Source of the DNA: Jannaschia sp. S6380
GTDB taxonomy: Bacteria > Pseudomonadota > Alphaproteobacteria > Rhodobacterales > Rhodobacteraceae
Length of the DNA: 64,000 nucleotides
Assembly (NCBI RefSeq): GCF_023015695.1
Contig: NZ_JALKAS010000002.1
Span: forward strand, 392,501-456,500
Reading direction: 5' to 3'
The translations under genes were made by a program, and so were the position numbers. Every line of letters begins with the position of its first letter. Position 1 is the first letter of the stretch. This document shows positions 38,165 to 48,263 of this stretch, piece by piece. The notes under the pieces were generated by a model. It did no database searches and was not told the origin of the DNA. It saw only the letters and a program-made list of their open reading frames with translations.

Positions 38165-39040
38165 TCAGTCGACGAAATCGTCGATGCGATAGCCCTGCAG
38201 GTAGAGAAGCGCGGTGAGGTCGCCGTGGTTCACGCGGCATTGCGCCTCGGCCTGCACGGCGGGTTTCGCGTGTAGCGCCACGCCCAGGCCCGCGCGCTCC
38301 AGCATGCCGAGGTCGTTCGCCCCGTCGCCCACGGCGATCACGTCTGAGGGCGCGATCCCCATCTCGGCGGCGAACGCCTCCAGCGCGGCGACCTTGGCCG
38401 CGCGCCCCAGGATCGGCGCGCCCGGCGCGCCGGTCAGCCGGCCATCCGCGATCAGCAGCGTGTTCGCCCGGTTCCAGTCGAACCCCAGGCGCGCGGCCAC
38501 GACCTCCGTAAAGGCGGTGAATCCGCCCGACACGAGCGCGGCCTTCGCCCCGTTCGCCTTCATCGTCGCGACCAACGTGGCGCCGCCCGGCATCATCGTG
38601 ATCCGGTCGCGTAGGACCCGGTCGATCACCGATGCGTCCAGCCCGGCCAGAAGGCCCACGCGTTCGCGCAGCGCGCCCTCGAAGTCGATCTCGCCGTTCA
38701 TGGCCTTGGCGGTGATCGCGGCGACCCGGTCGCCGACGCCTGCTTCGGCGGCCAGCTCGTCGATGCATTCCTGCCGGATCATCGTGCTGTCCATGTCCGC
38801 CAGCAGCAGCCGCTTGCGCCGCCCATCCCGGGGCACGACGTTCAGGTCGATGCCCAGCAGGTCCAGTTCGGCGCGCGCGTGATCCAGCGTATCGGGCAGC
38901 ATCTCGTGGTCGAACTCCGCCGCGACCCCGCGCGACAGCCACCGCGCCGTGCCCCCGCCCCAGCCGTTGCGCAGCGCCTCGATCAGCGGCGGCTCCAGCC
39001 CTGGGGCTTCGGGGTCGCAGGTAAGGATCGTGGTGAACAT
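38165..39040 (-). CDS. serB: Phosphoserine phosphatase SerB
   Basis: This 291-aa HAD-family enzyme catalyses the last step of serine synthesis. An N-terminal ACT-like region (about residues 1-75) precedes motif [21 protein letters not shown] (about 77-96, nucleophile Asp in DMDST). Motif II is [10 protein letters not shown], motif III lies near GRAAKVAAL, and motif IV is [14 protein letters not shown]. It is divergent from serC across 148 bp, putting the serine genes back-to-back. The start ATG at 39040 gives the normal family N-terminus [10 protein letters not shown]. Confidence 0.95.
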   Translation of the reverse strand: MFTTILTCDPEAPGLEPPLIEALRNGWGGGTARWLSRGVAAEFDHEMLPDTLDHARAELDLLGIDLNVVPRDGRRKRLLLADMDSTMIRQECIDELAAEAGVGDRVAAITAKAMNGEIDFEGALRERVGLLAGLDASVIDRVLRDRITMMPGGATLVATMKANGAKAALVSGGFTAFTEVVAARLGFDWNRANTLLIADGRLTGAPGAPILGRAAKVAALEAFAAEMGIAPSDVIAVGDGANDLGMLERAGLGVALHAKPAVQAEAQCRVNHGDLTALLYLQGYRIDDFVD

Positions 39041-39147
39041 GGCGCATCCGTCGGTCGGCGCCGGACGGTCCCGGCCTTGTCTGCGGACTAGCGTCATTAT
39101 GGCCCTTGCGCGACCCCTCGGCTGCGAATACCGACACAGGCGGGACA

Positions 39148-39188
39148 CCCTTCCCCAACGAAGGGCGCTTATCTGGAAGGATAGCACA
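39148..39188 (+). promoter_or_regulatory. Structured serC leader (two hairpins, RBS in the second loop)
   Basis: Hairpin 1 is CCCTTC-CCCAAC-GAAGGG (39148-39165, 6 bp). Hairpin 2 is TATC-TGGAAG-GATA (39170-39183, extendable by GC/GC at 39167-39168 and 39184-39185 around a bulged T). Its loop presents GGAAG, the ribosome-binding site, with GTG five bases on. The layout resembles the serC RNA motif reported upstream of serC in alphaproteobacteria, as I remember it. Regulation of serC translation is inferred. Confidence 0.6.
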
Positions 39189-40322
39189 GTGACGACGAAC
39201 CAAGCGGGCGCGCGCCCCGCCACGAAACCCGTGAACCCGCGCTTCTCCTCCGGCCCCTGCGCCAAACCGCCGGGCTATACCCTCACCGACCTGTCCGATG
39301 CGCCCCTGGGCCGCAGCCACCGCGCCGCCGTCGGCAAGGCAAGGCTGGCCGCCGCGATCGATCGGACGCGCGGCATCCTGGGCGTGCCCGACGATTACCG
39401 CATCGGCATCGTCCCCGCCTCCGACACCGGCGCCTATGAGATCGCGATGTGGACGATGCTGGGCGCGCGACCCGTCACGATGCTGGCCTGGGAGAGCTTC
39501 GGCGCCGGCTGGGTCACGGATGCGGTCAAGCAGCTTCGGCTCGATGCCGACGTGCGGACCGCCGAATACGGGCACCTGCCCGACCTGGACATCGATCCGG
39601 CCCGCGACATCTGCTTCACCTGGAACGGCACGACGTCTGGCGTGCGGGTGCCGGACGCCGACTGGATCGCCGACGACCGCGAGGGGCTGACGCTGTGCGA
39701 TGCGACCTCCGCCGCGTTCGCGATGGACCTGCCTTGGTCGAAACTCGATGTGACGACCTTCTCCTGGCAGAAGGTGCTGGGGGGCGAAGGGGCACATGGC
39801 ATGCTGATCCTGTCGCCCCGCGCCGTCGAGCGGCTCGAAAGCTATACCCCGCCCTGGCCGTTGCCGAAGATCTTCCGCCTGACGAAGGGCGGCAAGCTGA
39901 TCGAGGGCATTTTCCGGGGCGAGACGATCAACACGCCATCGATGCTCTGCGTCGAGGACTATTTGAACGCGCTGGGTTGGGCCGGGCGGCTTGGCCTGTC
40001 TGGAATGATCGACCGGGCCGAGACCTCCGCGCGCCACGTCTGGGACTTCTGCGAGGGGCGCGACTGGATCTCGAACCTCGCCGTCGATCCGGCCACCCGG
40101 TCCACCACCTCGGTCTGCCTGCGCTTCACCGACGCGCCCGACGGCGTGGCCAGGCGGGTCGCCAAGCGGCTGGAAGCGGAAGGCGTGGCATACGACATCG
40201 CTGCCTATCGCGACGCGCCCGACGGCCTGCGCATCTGGTGCGGCTCGACGGTGGAGCCGTCGGACGTCGCCGCCCTGCTGCCTTGGATTGAATGGGCCTA
40301 TCACGCCGAACGCGCGGCCTGA
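39189..40322 (+). CDS. serC: Phosphoserine aminotransferase SerC
   Basis: This 377-aa PLP-dependent class V aminotransferase converts 3-phosphohydroxypyruvate and glutamate to phosphoserine. N-terminal [15 protein letters not shown] (about residues 16-30) and SHRAAVGK are typical of the alphaproteobacterial SerC subtype. The PLP lysine lies in [18 protein letters not shown] (about 193-210). [13 protein letters not shown] contacts cofactor phosphate. The start is GTG, reached from the ribosome-binding site in the leader hairpin. serA lies 68 bp downstream beyond a terminator-like hairpin. Confidence 0.95.
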   Translation: MTTNQAGARPATKPVNPRFSSGPCAKPPGYTLTDLSDAPLGRSHRAAVGKARLAAAIDRTRGILGVPDDYRIGIVPASDTGAYEIAMWTMLGARPVTMLAWESFGAGWVTDAVKQLRLDADVRTAEYGHLPDLDIDPARDICFTWNGTTSGVRVPDADWIADDREGLTLCDATSAAFAMDLPWSKLDVTTFSWQKVLGGEGAHGMLILSPRAVERLESYTPPWPLPKIFRLTKGGKLIEGIFRGETINTPSMLCVEDYLNALGWAGRLGLSGMIDRAETSARHVWDFCEGRDWISNLAVDPATRSTTSVCLRFTDAPDGVARRVAKRLEAEGVAYDIAAYRDAPDGLRIWCGSTVEPSDVAALLPWIEWAYHAERAA

Positions 40323-40335
40323 CCCGAGCACCCAT

Positions 40336-40367
40336 GGGGTCCGGCCGCCGGACCCCGCCCCCTTTTT
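40336..40367 (+). terminator. Terminator-like hairpin between serC and serA
   Basis: GGGGTCCGG-CCG-CCGGACCCC is a perfect 9-bp stem with a 3-nt loop (40336-40356), followed by GCCCCC and TTTTT at 40363-40367. The T-run starts six bases after the stem, so it is less than ideal but could cause partial termination and lower serA expression relative to serC. Confidence 0.6.
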
Positions 40368-40390
40368 CCCTTATAAGACAGGAGCCTGAC

Positions 40391-41983
40391 ATGGCCCCCA
40401 AAGTCCTCATCTCCGACAGCCTGTCGGACGCCGCGGTTCAGATCTTCCGCGACCGCGGCATCGACGTCACCTTCGAGCCGGGGCTTGGCAAGGATAAGGA
40501 TCGCCTGGCCCAGGTCATCGGCGATTACGATGGCCTCGCCATCCGGTCGGCCACCAAGGTCACCGAGAAGCTGTTGGAGCGTGCCCCGAACCTCAAGGTC
40601 ATCGGCCGTGCCGGGATCGGCACCGACAACATCGACAAGGATGCCGCGTCGCGCCGTGGCGTGATCGTGATGAACACGCCCTATGGCAACATGATCACGA
40701 CGGCCGAACATGCCATCGCGATGATGTTCGCGGTCGCGCGCCAGATCCCCGAGGCCAACGCCTCCACCCATGCCGGCAAGTGGGAAAAGTCGCGCTTCAT
40801 GGGAGTCGAGCTTTCGGGCAAGACCCTCGGCGTCGTGGGCGCCGGCAACATCGGCGGCATCGTCTGCGAGCGGGCGCGCGGGCTGAAGATGAAGGTCGTG
40901 GCCTACGACCCGTTCCTCTCCGAGGAGCGCGCGACAAAGCTGGGCGTCGAGAAGGTGGAGCTGGACGACCTGCTGAAACGTGCCGACTTCATCACCCTGC
41001 ATGTGCCCCTGACCGATCAGACGCGCAACATCCTTTCGGCCGACAACCTCGCCAAGACGAAGCCCGGTGTCCGCATCGTCAATTGTGCCCGCGGCGGCCT
41101 GGTCGATGAGGCGGCCCTGGCCGATGCGCTGAACTCCGGCCATGTCGCCGGCGCGGCCTTCGACGTGTTCGCGCATGAGCCCGCCACCGACAGTCCGCTG
41201 TTCAACCTGCCCAATGTCGTCGTCACCCCGCATCTGGGCGCCGCCACGACCGAGGCGCAGGAGAACGTCGCATTGCAGGTGGCCGAGCAGATGTCGGATT
41301 ACCTGCTCACCGGTGCGGTGACGAACGCGCTCAACATGCCGTCGGTCACCGCCGAGGAGGCGAAGGTGATGGGCCCCTGGGTCAAGGTCGCCGAGCATCT
41401 GGGCGCGTTCGTGGGCCAAATGACCGACGAGCCGCTGAAGTCGATCGAGATCGTCTATAACGGCGTGGTCGCCGACATGAACCTCGAGGCGCTGAACTGC
41501 TCGGCCATCGCCGGCGTCATGAAGGCCACGAACCCCGACGTGAACATGGTGTCCGCCCCCGTCGTCGCGCGCGAGCGGGGCGTCGAGATCTCCACCACGC
41601 GGCAGGACAAGACCGGTGCCTTCGACGGCTACATCAAGCTGGTCGTCCGGACCGAGCAGCGCGAACGCTCCGTCGCGGGCACCGCGTTCAGCGACGGCAA
41701 GCCGCGGTTCATCCAGATCAAGGGCATCAACATCGACGCCGAGGTGGGGCCGCACATGCTCTATACCACCAACCACGACGAACCCGGCATCATCGGCACG
41801 CTGGGCCAGACGCTGGGCGGGGACGGCGTGAACATCGCGAACTTCACCTTGGGGCGCTCCGATCGGGGCAAGGATGCGATCGCGCTTCTCTATCTCGACG
41901 AACAGCCGCCGCAGTCGGTCATCGACAAGCTTTGCGCGACGGGGCTGTTCCAGAACGTCTCGCCCCTGCGTTTCAACGTGTGA
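40391..41983 (+). CDS. serA: D-3-phosphoglycerate dehydrogenase SerA
   Basis: This 530-aa enzyme catalyses the first step of serine synthesis. The NAD-binding Rossmann motif is VVGAGNIGGIVCERA (about residues 145-159). Catalytic residues lie in NCARGGLVDE (Arg), a Glu about 30 residues on, and the His of VVVTPHLGAATTEAQ (about 280). An intervening ASB domain follows, then a C-terminal ACT domain starting MLYTTNHDEPGIIGTLGQTL (about 457-476), which binds serine for feedback control. ATG follows AGGAGCCTGAC. It ends with a TGATG overlap into the metallophosphoesterase. Confidence 0.96.
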   Translation: MAPKVLISDSLSDAAVQIFRDRGIDVTFEPGLGKDKDRLAQVIGDYDGLAIRSATKVTEKLLERAPNLKVIGRAGIGTDNIDKDAASRRGVIVMNTPYGNMITTAEHAIAMMFAVARQIPEANASTHAGKWEKSRFMGVELSGKTLGVVGAGNIGGIVCERARGLKMKVVAYDPFLSEERATKLGVEKVELDDLLKRADFITLHVPLTDQTRNILSADNLAKTKPGVRIVNCARGGLVDEAALADALNSGHVAGAAFDVFAHEPATDSPLFNLPNVVVTPHLGAATTEAQENVALQVAEQMSDYLLTGAVTNALNMPSVTAEEAKVMGPWVKVAEHLGAFVGQMTDEPLKSIEIVYNGVVADMNLEALNCSAIAGVMKATNPDVNMVSAPVVARERGVEISTTRQDKTGAFDGYIKLVVRTEQRERSVAGTAFSDGKPRFIQIKGINIDAEVGPHMLYTTNHDEPGIIGTLGQTLGGDGVNIANFTLGRSDRGKDAIALLYLDEQPPQSVIDKLCATGLFQNVSPLRFNV

Positions 41984-42750
41984 TGATCCACGCGGTCGGC
42001 GACCTGCACGGCCAGATCGGGGAACTCGAGCGCGCCCTCGCCCTGATCGACGCCATGGGCGAAGCGGGTGCGCCGGTCGTTTTCCTGGGCGACTATACCG
42101 ATCGCGGCCCCGACAGCCGGGCCGTGATCGAACGACTGATCGCGGGGCCGGAAGCCGGGCGGGACTGGATTTTCCTGCGCGGCAACCACGACCGCATGTT
42201 CCTGCGGTTCCTGCGGTTCCTGCGCGACGGCACGGTCGCCGATCCGGCGATCAGGTCGGGCAAGACCTGGCTGCACCCGGCGCTCGGCGGCGGTCGGACG
42301 CTCGCGGCCTACGGCGTGCGCGTGCCCGGGGACGAGGTGCTGTCAAGGCTGGGGCAGGAGCCCGGTCACGACGCCGATCTCGCGCGGTTGCTGGACGCGG
42401 CGCGCGACCGTGTCCCGGCCGCGCATCGGGCGTTCCTCGAAGGCACGCGGATGTTCCACGAGGCAGGCGATCAGGTCTTCGTTCATGCGGGCCTCCGCCC
42501 CGGCGTGCCGCTGGACGAACAGGTCGAGGACGACCTTCTCTGGATCCGTGAGCCGTTCCTGTTCGACCCGCGCGACCACGGGCCGCTCGTGGTGCATGGC
42601 CACACCGCCGTGGATGCGCCCGAGCATCGCGACAATCGGCTGAACCTCGACAGCGGGGCCGGGTTCGGCCGCCCGGTCACCGCGGCCCTGATCGACGGGC
42701 GCGCGGCGTGGTGCCTGACCGATGCGGGACGGGCACCGATCCTGCCGTGA
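41983..42750 (+). CDS. Calcineurin-like metallophosphoesterase (Ser/Thr phosphatase family)
   Basis: This 255-aa protein has the binuclear metal motifs in order: GDLHGQIGEL (residues 6-15), GDYTDRGPDSRAV (about 37-49), RGNHDRMFL (about 66-74) and a late VHGHTAVDAP. These are the PPP-type phosphoesterase motifs, as in bacterial Ser/Thr phosphatases and diadenosine tetraphosphatase-like proteins. Cytoplasmic. Its start shares the A of the serA stop (TGATG), so it is probably co-translated with serA. Substrate unknown. Confidence 0.87.
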   Translation: MIHAVGDLHGQIGELERALALIDAMGEAGAPVVFLGDYTDRGPDSRAVIERLIAGPEAGRDWIFLRGNHDRMFLRFLRFLRDGTVADPAIRSGKTWLHPALGGGRTLAAYGVRVPGDEVLSRLGQEPGHDADLARLLDAARDRVPAAHRAFLEGTRMFHEAGDQVFVHAGLRPGVPLDEQVEDDLLWIREPFLFDPRDHGPLVVHGHTAVDAPEHRDNRLNLDSGAGFGRPVTAALIDGRAAWCLTDAGRAPILP

Positions 42751-42808
42751 CGGCCGGCTTGCGCCACGGGCGCCGCTGCGGTGAGATGCGGAACCTGGAG
42801 GGCCCAAC

Positions 42809-43984
<1,176 letters not shown>

Positions 43985-43988
43985 TCCG

Positions 43989-45569
43989 TCAGTAACCCAG
44001 TGCACAGCCATCCTTGCGCGGATCGCTCGCCCCTTCCAGATAGCCGCTCTCGTCGATGCGGATCGCCTGGGCTCCGCCGATGGGCAGGTCGGGCACCTCG
44101 ATCGTATGGCCCATTTCGGCCAGCGCGGCGCGGGTATCGGGGCCGTAGCCCGCCTCCAGCTTCAGCGCGCCGGCATCGGCGAAGCTGCGCGGTGCGTCGA
44201 TCGCCGTCTGCGGGTCCATTCCGAAATCGGTCATGTTCGACAGGAACCGCACGTGACCATTGGGCTGATAGGCCCCGCCCATCACGCCGAACGGCATGGT
44301 GACGCGGCCCTCTTCGCGCAGCATGCCCGGAATGATCGTGTGCATCGGCCGCTTGCCGGGTGCCATCTCGTTCGGATGCCCCTGCGTAAGGTTGAATCCG
44401 GCGCCGCGGTTCTGGAACAGGATGCCGAACCGGTCCGATGCGAGACCGGCGCCGAAGCTGTGGAAGATCGAATAGATCAGCGACACCGCCATCCGGTCGC
44501 GGTCGACGACGGTGATATAGACCGTGTCACGGTGCACCGCCTCGGTCAGCGGGGCCGCGGCGGCCATGGCGCGACGCGGATCGATCAGCGCGGCCAGCCG
44601 CTCCGCGACATCGGGGTCGAGCATGCGGTCTAGGTCGGTCACGTGGTCCGGATCGGCCAGGAACCTGTCGCGCGCGTCATAGGCCAGCTTGGCGGCCTCG
44701 GCCTCGATATGGGTGCGGGCGGCGCCGAACGGGTCCATTGCGGCCACGTCGAACCGCGCGAGGATATTGGCCATCAGGATCGCCGTCGCGCCGTGACCGT
44801 TGGGCGGGTGTTCCAGCAGCTCCGTATTTCCGTAGGTCCCGGAAATTGGTGTCGTCCAATCATGCGCGGTGGCGGCGAAATCGGCCATGGTCTGGCAGCC
44901 GCCCGCCGCGGTCAGCGAACGAACCATGTCCTCGGCCACCTCGCCCTCGTAGAAGGCATCGCGCCCGTCGCGGGCGATGCGGCGCAGCACCTCGGCCTGC
45001 CCGGGCAGGGCGAACCGGGTGCCGATCTCGACGGGGCGCCCGCCCGGCAGATAGATCTCGCGCGCGTGGCCCTGCAGACGATCGGCCGCCGCACGCCAGT
45101 CGAGTGCCACGCGCGGCGCCACCGGCACGCCCGTCTCGAAGTAGGGAATGACCGGTCCGAGCGTGTCGGCAAGACCCAGGCTGCCATGCCTTTCCGAGAG
45201 CGCGCAGAACGCATCGACGGCACCGGGCACGGTGACCGCATCGGCCGAGCCGATGGGAACCGCCGTCTCGCCCATCTCGCGGAGCCGTGCGGCCGAGGCC
45301 TCCTTCGGCGCACGGCCCGACCCGTTGAGCGCGACGACATCCTCCGCGCCCGCGGGTTTGAGCAGCACGAAGCAATCGCCGCCCAGCCCTGTCATCTGCG
45401 GTTCGCACAGACCCAGGAGGATCGCGCCCGCGATCGCGGCATCCACGGCGTTTCCGCCGCGCGACAATGTGTCGATCGCCACCTTCGCCGCCAGCGGGTG
45501 GGACGTGGCGCACATTCCTTCCGTGGCGAGTACGGGGGATCGGCCAGGTCGGTGAAAGTCGCGCATCAT
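43989..45569 (-). CDS. Gamma-glutamyltransferase family protein
   Basis: This 526-aa Ntn-hydrolase has N-terminal ATEGMCATSHPLAAKVAI and GGNAVDAAIAGAILLGLCEPQMTGLGGDCF (about residues 15-67). The autoprocessing site is in HRDTVYITVVDRDRMAVSLI (about 344), where Thr would become the nucleophile of the small subunit. The motif differs from the usual TTHFSVVD, so this belongs to the wider GGT-like clade. GSG near the oxyanion segment is not obvious. No signal peptide is visible, so it may be cytoplasmic, which is atypical for GGT. Two adjacent ATGs (45569, 45566) are possible starts. Confidence 0.85.
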   Translation of the reverse strand: MMRDFHRPGRSPVLATEGMCATSHPLAAKVAIDTLSRGGNAVDAAIAGAILLGLCEPQMTGLGGDCFVLLKPAGAEDVVALNGSGRAPKEASAARLREMGETAVPIGSADAVTVPGAVDAFCALSERHGSLGLADTLGPVIPYFETGVPVAPRVALDWRAAADRLQGHAREIYLPGGRPVEIGTRFALPGQAEVLRRIARDGRDAFYEGEVAEDMVRSLTAAGGCQTMADFAATAHDWTTPISGTYGNTELLEHPPNGHGATAILMANILARFDVAAMDPFGAARTHIEAEAAKLAYDARDRFLADPDHVTDLDRMLDPDVAERLAALIDPRRAMAAAAPLTEAVHRDTVYITVVDRDRMAVSLIYSIFHSFGAGLASDRFGILFQNRGAGFNLTQGHPNEMAPGKRPMHTIIPGMLREEGRVTMPFGVMGGAYQPNGHVRFLSNMTDFGMDPQTAIDAPRSFADAGALKLEAGYGPDTRAALAEMGHTIEVPDLPIGGAQAIRIDESGYLEGASDPRKDGCALGY

Positions 45570-45691
45570 GCCTCGCTCGGGCCCATCGGGCCACTTGGTC
45601 CGGCCGTAAGCCTAGGGCCGGCAGGCCGGATTGCCAGACGATATCGGACGGTGTCGGGAGGTATGACACGACCCGTGGCCCAGCCCCGGCG

Positions 45692-46144
45692 TCAGACCGA
45701 CGCGTCGAGCCGGAAGCTGAGTCGATTGGCCCCGGCGTCGCGTTCGTACATCATGTCGCGCGCAAGCGAATGAATGATGAACCAGCCGAACCCGCCTTCG
45801 GGCAGATCGGGAATACCCCCGCCCATTTCCGGCAGGGCCGCGTGGGTCAGCAGCCGGGGCGGCAACGGCCGCCCGCGATCGATGGTTTCGACCAGAAGCG
45901 ATGCGTGTCGGGTGCGGACGGTCAGGCCGATGCACCCGTCGCCACCCGCACCGACGGAATGTTCCACGATGTTGTTGAGCACCTCGCCCAATACGATGGC
46001 GAGGTCGGACCGAAGGCCATGGCAATCGGAATGATCGGCCACGATGGCCGCGACGGCGTCGATCTGGCGGGCGACCGCCTCCGGCGTGGCGGGGAAACGG
46101 GTGTCCACCATCTCGGCCGGGGGGGGGCCGACCTCGCGTTCCAT
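45692..46144 (-). CDS. RsbW/SpoIIAB-like anti-sigma regulatory kinase
   Basis: This 150-aa GHKL ATPase domain has the N-box LAIVLGEVLNNIVEHS (about residues 48-63), a G1-like VETIDRGRP (Asp present) and a G2 region GGGIPDLPEGGFGWFIIHSLA (about 108-128). It is the type that phosphorylates a STAS antagonist or binds a sigma factor. Its start overlaps the stop of the STAS gene by one base (TGATG), so kinase and antagonist are made together. No sigma factor or PP2C phosphatase is present in the window. Confidence 0.87.
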   Translation of the reverse strand: MEREVGPPPAEMVDTRFPATPEAVARQIDAVAAIVADHSDCHGLRSDLAIVLGEVLNNIVEHSVGAGGDGCIGLTVRTRHASLLVETIDRGRPLPPRLLTHAALPEMGGGIPDLPEGGFGWFIIHSLARDMMYERDAGANRLSFRLDASV

Positions 46145-46482
46145 CAGGCCGCGTCCAGGTCCGATCCGGCGGGCGGGGCGTCGTGCAGCACGAAGACACT
46201 GTCCATCCGCGTCAGTGTCAGGACCTTGCGCACGATCGGACCGCAGCCCGCGAGCTCCAACCGGCGGTCGTTATCGAGCAGCTTCATGACCGCGACGAGC
46301 GCACCCAGGCCACTGCTGTCCAGGAATTCCACGCGGGACATGTCGATCATCACGCGGCCGTCGAACCCCTGAATCAGCGTGCGCACCCGTTCCTTGAAGA
46401 CCATCGCCACCGCTGCGTCGACACGAGGGTCCCCCAAGGTCAGCAGCAGGACGTCCCCGCGAATTTCACTGTCGATTTTCAT
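46144..46482 (-). CDS. STAS-domain anti-sigma factor antagonist
   Basis: This 112-aa single STAS domain resembles SpoIIAA/RsbV. The phosphorylatable serine is in EFLDSSGLGALVAVMKLL (S56 or S57). N-terminal strands DVLLLTLGDPRVDA and a C-terminal SVFVLHDAPPAG complete the fold. It is translationally coupled to the kinase downstream. Partner switching likely controls a stress or motility response; the controlled factor is unknown. Confidence 0.9.
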   Translation of the reverse strand: MKIDSEIRGDVLLLTLGDPRVDAAVAMVFKERVRTLIQGFDGRVMIDMSRVEFLDSSGLGALVAVMKLLDNDRRLELAGCGPIVRKVLTLTRMDSVFVLHDAPPAGSDLDAA

Positions 46483-46575
46483 CGGTCACCTCACCTTGGC
46501 CAAGCGCACTGGAAAGCGGCGCGTCAGAGTGGCAGGCTAGCGGCTGGGCCTTACCGAAACGTGAACGGGGACGAG

Positions 46576-47754
46576 ATGCAGCAGGTGGTGATCGCGGGGG
46601 CGAAACGGACCCCGATGGGCGGCTTCCAAGGGGCACTGTCCGGCGCCACGGCGTCGCAAATGGGCGGTGCGGCCATCGCGGCTGCGATGTCGGATGCGGG
46701 CGTCAGTGCCGACCAGGTCGAGGAAATCCTGATGGGTTGCGTCCTGCCGGCCGGTCAGGGCCAGGCGCCGGCGCGGCAGGCGGGGTTCCAGGCCGGCCTG
46801 CCCGAGGACGTGCCCGCCACGACGCTCAACAAGATGTGCGGCTCGGGCATGAAGGCCGCGATGATGGCGCATGACCAGATCGCGCTCGGCCGGACCGGCG
46901 TGATGGTCGCGGGGGGTATGGAATCGATGTCGAACGCGCCGTACCTGCTGCCCGGAATGCGCGGCGGCGCGCGACTGGGGCATGGGGCGGCGGTCGACCA
47001 CATGTTCCTGGACGGGCTGGAGGATGCCTACGACAAGGGCCGCCTGATGGGCACCTTCGCCGAGGACTGCGCCGAGGCCTATCAGTTCACGCGTGAGGCG
47101 CAGGACGAATACGCGCTGCGGTCGCTGAGCCGCGCGCAGGAGGCCATCGCGTCGGGCGGGTTCGACGGCGAGGTCGCGGCCTATACCGTCGCGACCCGGA
47201 AGGGCGACGTGACGGTCGGGCAGGACGAGCAGCCGGGCACGGCGCGGCCCGACAAGATCCCGACGCTGAAGCCCGCGTTCCGCAAGGACGGGACCGTGAC
47301 CGCCGCGAATTCCTCCTCGATTTCGGACGGGGCGGCGGCGCTGGTGCTGGCCGGTGGGGATGTGGCCGCGGCCGAAGGGTTGCCGGTGCGGGCGCGCATC
47401 CTTGGCCATGCGAGCCATGCGCAGGCTCCTGGGCTGTTCACGACCGCGCCGGTGCCGGCGGCGCGCAAGCTGATGGACGCGTTGGGCTGGACGACCACGG
47501 ATGTCGACCTGTGGGAGGTGAACGAAGCCTTCGCGGTCGTGCCGATGGCATTCATGCACGAGATGGGCCTGAGCCCCGAAAACGTCAATGTGAACGGCGG
47601 GGCCTGTGCGTTGGGCCATCCAATCGGCGCGTCGGGCGCGCGGATCATGGTGACACTGCTTCACGCCTTGGAGGCGCGGGATCTGAAGCGCGGGATCGCG
47701 GCCATCTGCATCGGCGGGGGCGAGGGCACGGCCATCGCGATCGAGCGCCCGTAG
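46576..47754 (+). CDS. Acetyl-CoA acetyltransferase (thiolase II)
   Basis: This 392-aa biosynthetic-type thiolase has C88 in LNKMCGSGMKAAMMA, the NEAFAVVPMAF motif (about 317), the GHPIGASGARI His (about 350) and AICIGGGEGTAI (second catalytic Cys, about 380). The MCGSGMKA and GMESMSNAPYLL stretches favour a PhaA/AtoB-like acetoacetyl-CoA thiolase. It is only moderately similar to the thiolase at 42809, so they are not recent duplicates. A GTG at 46561 in frame could add five residues. No phaB or beta-oxidation partner is adjacent. Confidence 0.92.
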   Translation: MQQVVIAGAKRTPMGGFQGALSGATASQMGGAAIAAAMSDAGVSADQVEEILMGCVLPAGQGQAPARQAGFQAGLPEDVPATTLNKMCGSGMKAAMMAHDQIALGRTGVMVAGGMESMSNAPYLLPGMRGGARLGHGAAVDHMFLDGLEDAYDKGRLMGTFAEDCAEAYQFTREAQDEYALRSLSRAQEAIASGGFDGEVAAYTVATRKGDVTVGQDEQPGTARPDKIPTLKPAFRKDGTVTAANSSSISDGAAALVLAGGDVAAAEGLPVRARILGHASHAQAPGLFTTAPVPAARKLMDALGWTTTDVDLWEVNEAFAVVPMAFMHEMGLSPENVNVNGGACALGHPIGASGARIMVTLLHALEARDLKRGIAAICIGGGEGTAIAIERP

Positions 47755-47787
47755 CATCGGGCGGGCCAGCCCCCCCCCGCGCTCCTC

Positions 47788-47809
47788 GAGGTACTTCCGG
47801 CAAGATGAG
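47788..47809 (+). repeat. Intergenic repeat, copy 3 (overlaps the msrC start codon)
   Basis: The 22-bp element starts GAGGTACTTCCGGCAAGATG and is preceded by a C-run and CTC, like copy 2. Against GAGGTATTTCCGGCCAGAGG-type copies it shows a T-to-C change, one deletion and a G-to-T change that creates ATG (47805-47807), the start of msrC. Confidence 0.55.
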
Positions 47810-48263
47810 AGCCATCATCGACTATCCCGCCCTGCAACGCACGGTCGCCGCCCTGACCGAAGGGGAGGATGACGAGATCGCGCTGATGGCGACCGTGGCC
47901 TGCGAGGTGCATCACGCCGACGACCGGTTCGACTGGACCGGGTTCTATCGCGTGGTATCGCCGGGGTTGATGAAGATCGGGCCGTATCAGGGCGGGCACG
48001 GATGCCTGGTGATTCCGTTCGCGCGGGGCGTCTGCGGTGCGGCGGCGCGAACCGGAGAGGTGCAGCTGGTCGCGGATGTCGACGCGTTTCCCGGCCACAT
48101 CGCCTGCGCGTCGTCGACGCGATCGGAGATCGTGCTGCCGGTCTTCGGGCCGGGCGGCGATCTGATCGCGGTCTTCGATATCGACAGCGACCGGCCGGAC
48201 GCGTTCACCGCGGAGGACGCGCGTGAACTGACGAAATTGCTGGCCGCGACCTTCGGGCGATGA
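47805..48263 (+). CDS. msrC: Free methionine-(R)-sulfoxide reductase (GAF-domain fRMsr)
   Basis: This 152-aa GAF-domain enzyme reduces free Met-(R)-sulfoxide. The conserved cysteines are in ARGVCGAAARTG (about residue 76) and GHIACASSTRSEIVLPV (about 101). DWTGFYRV and the ending FDIDSDRPDAFTAEDA are also family features. The family's third Cys, in the earlier YQGG..C segment, is present in GCLVIPF (about 67). The start codon lies inside an intergenic repeat. It ends in an ATGA overlap with the MOSC gene. Confidence 0.92.
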   Translation: MRAIIDYPALQRTVAALTEGEDDEIALMATVACEVHHADDRFDWTGFYRVVSPGLMKIGPYQGGHGCLVIPFARGVCGAAARTGEVQLVADVDAFPGHIACASSTRSEIVLPVFGPGGDLIAVFDIDSDRPDAFTAEDARELTKLLAATFGR

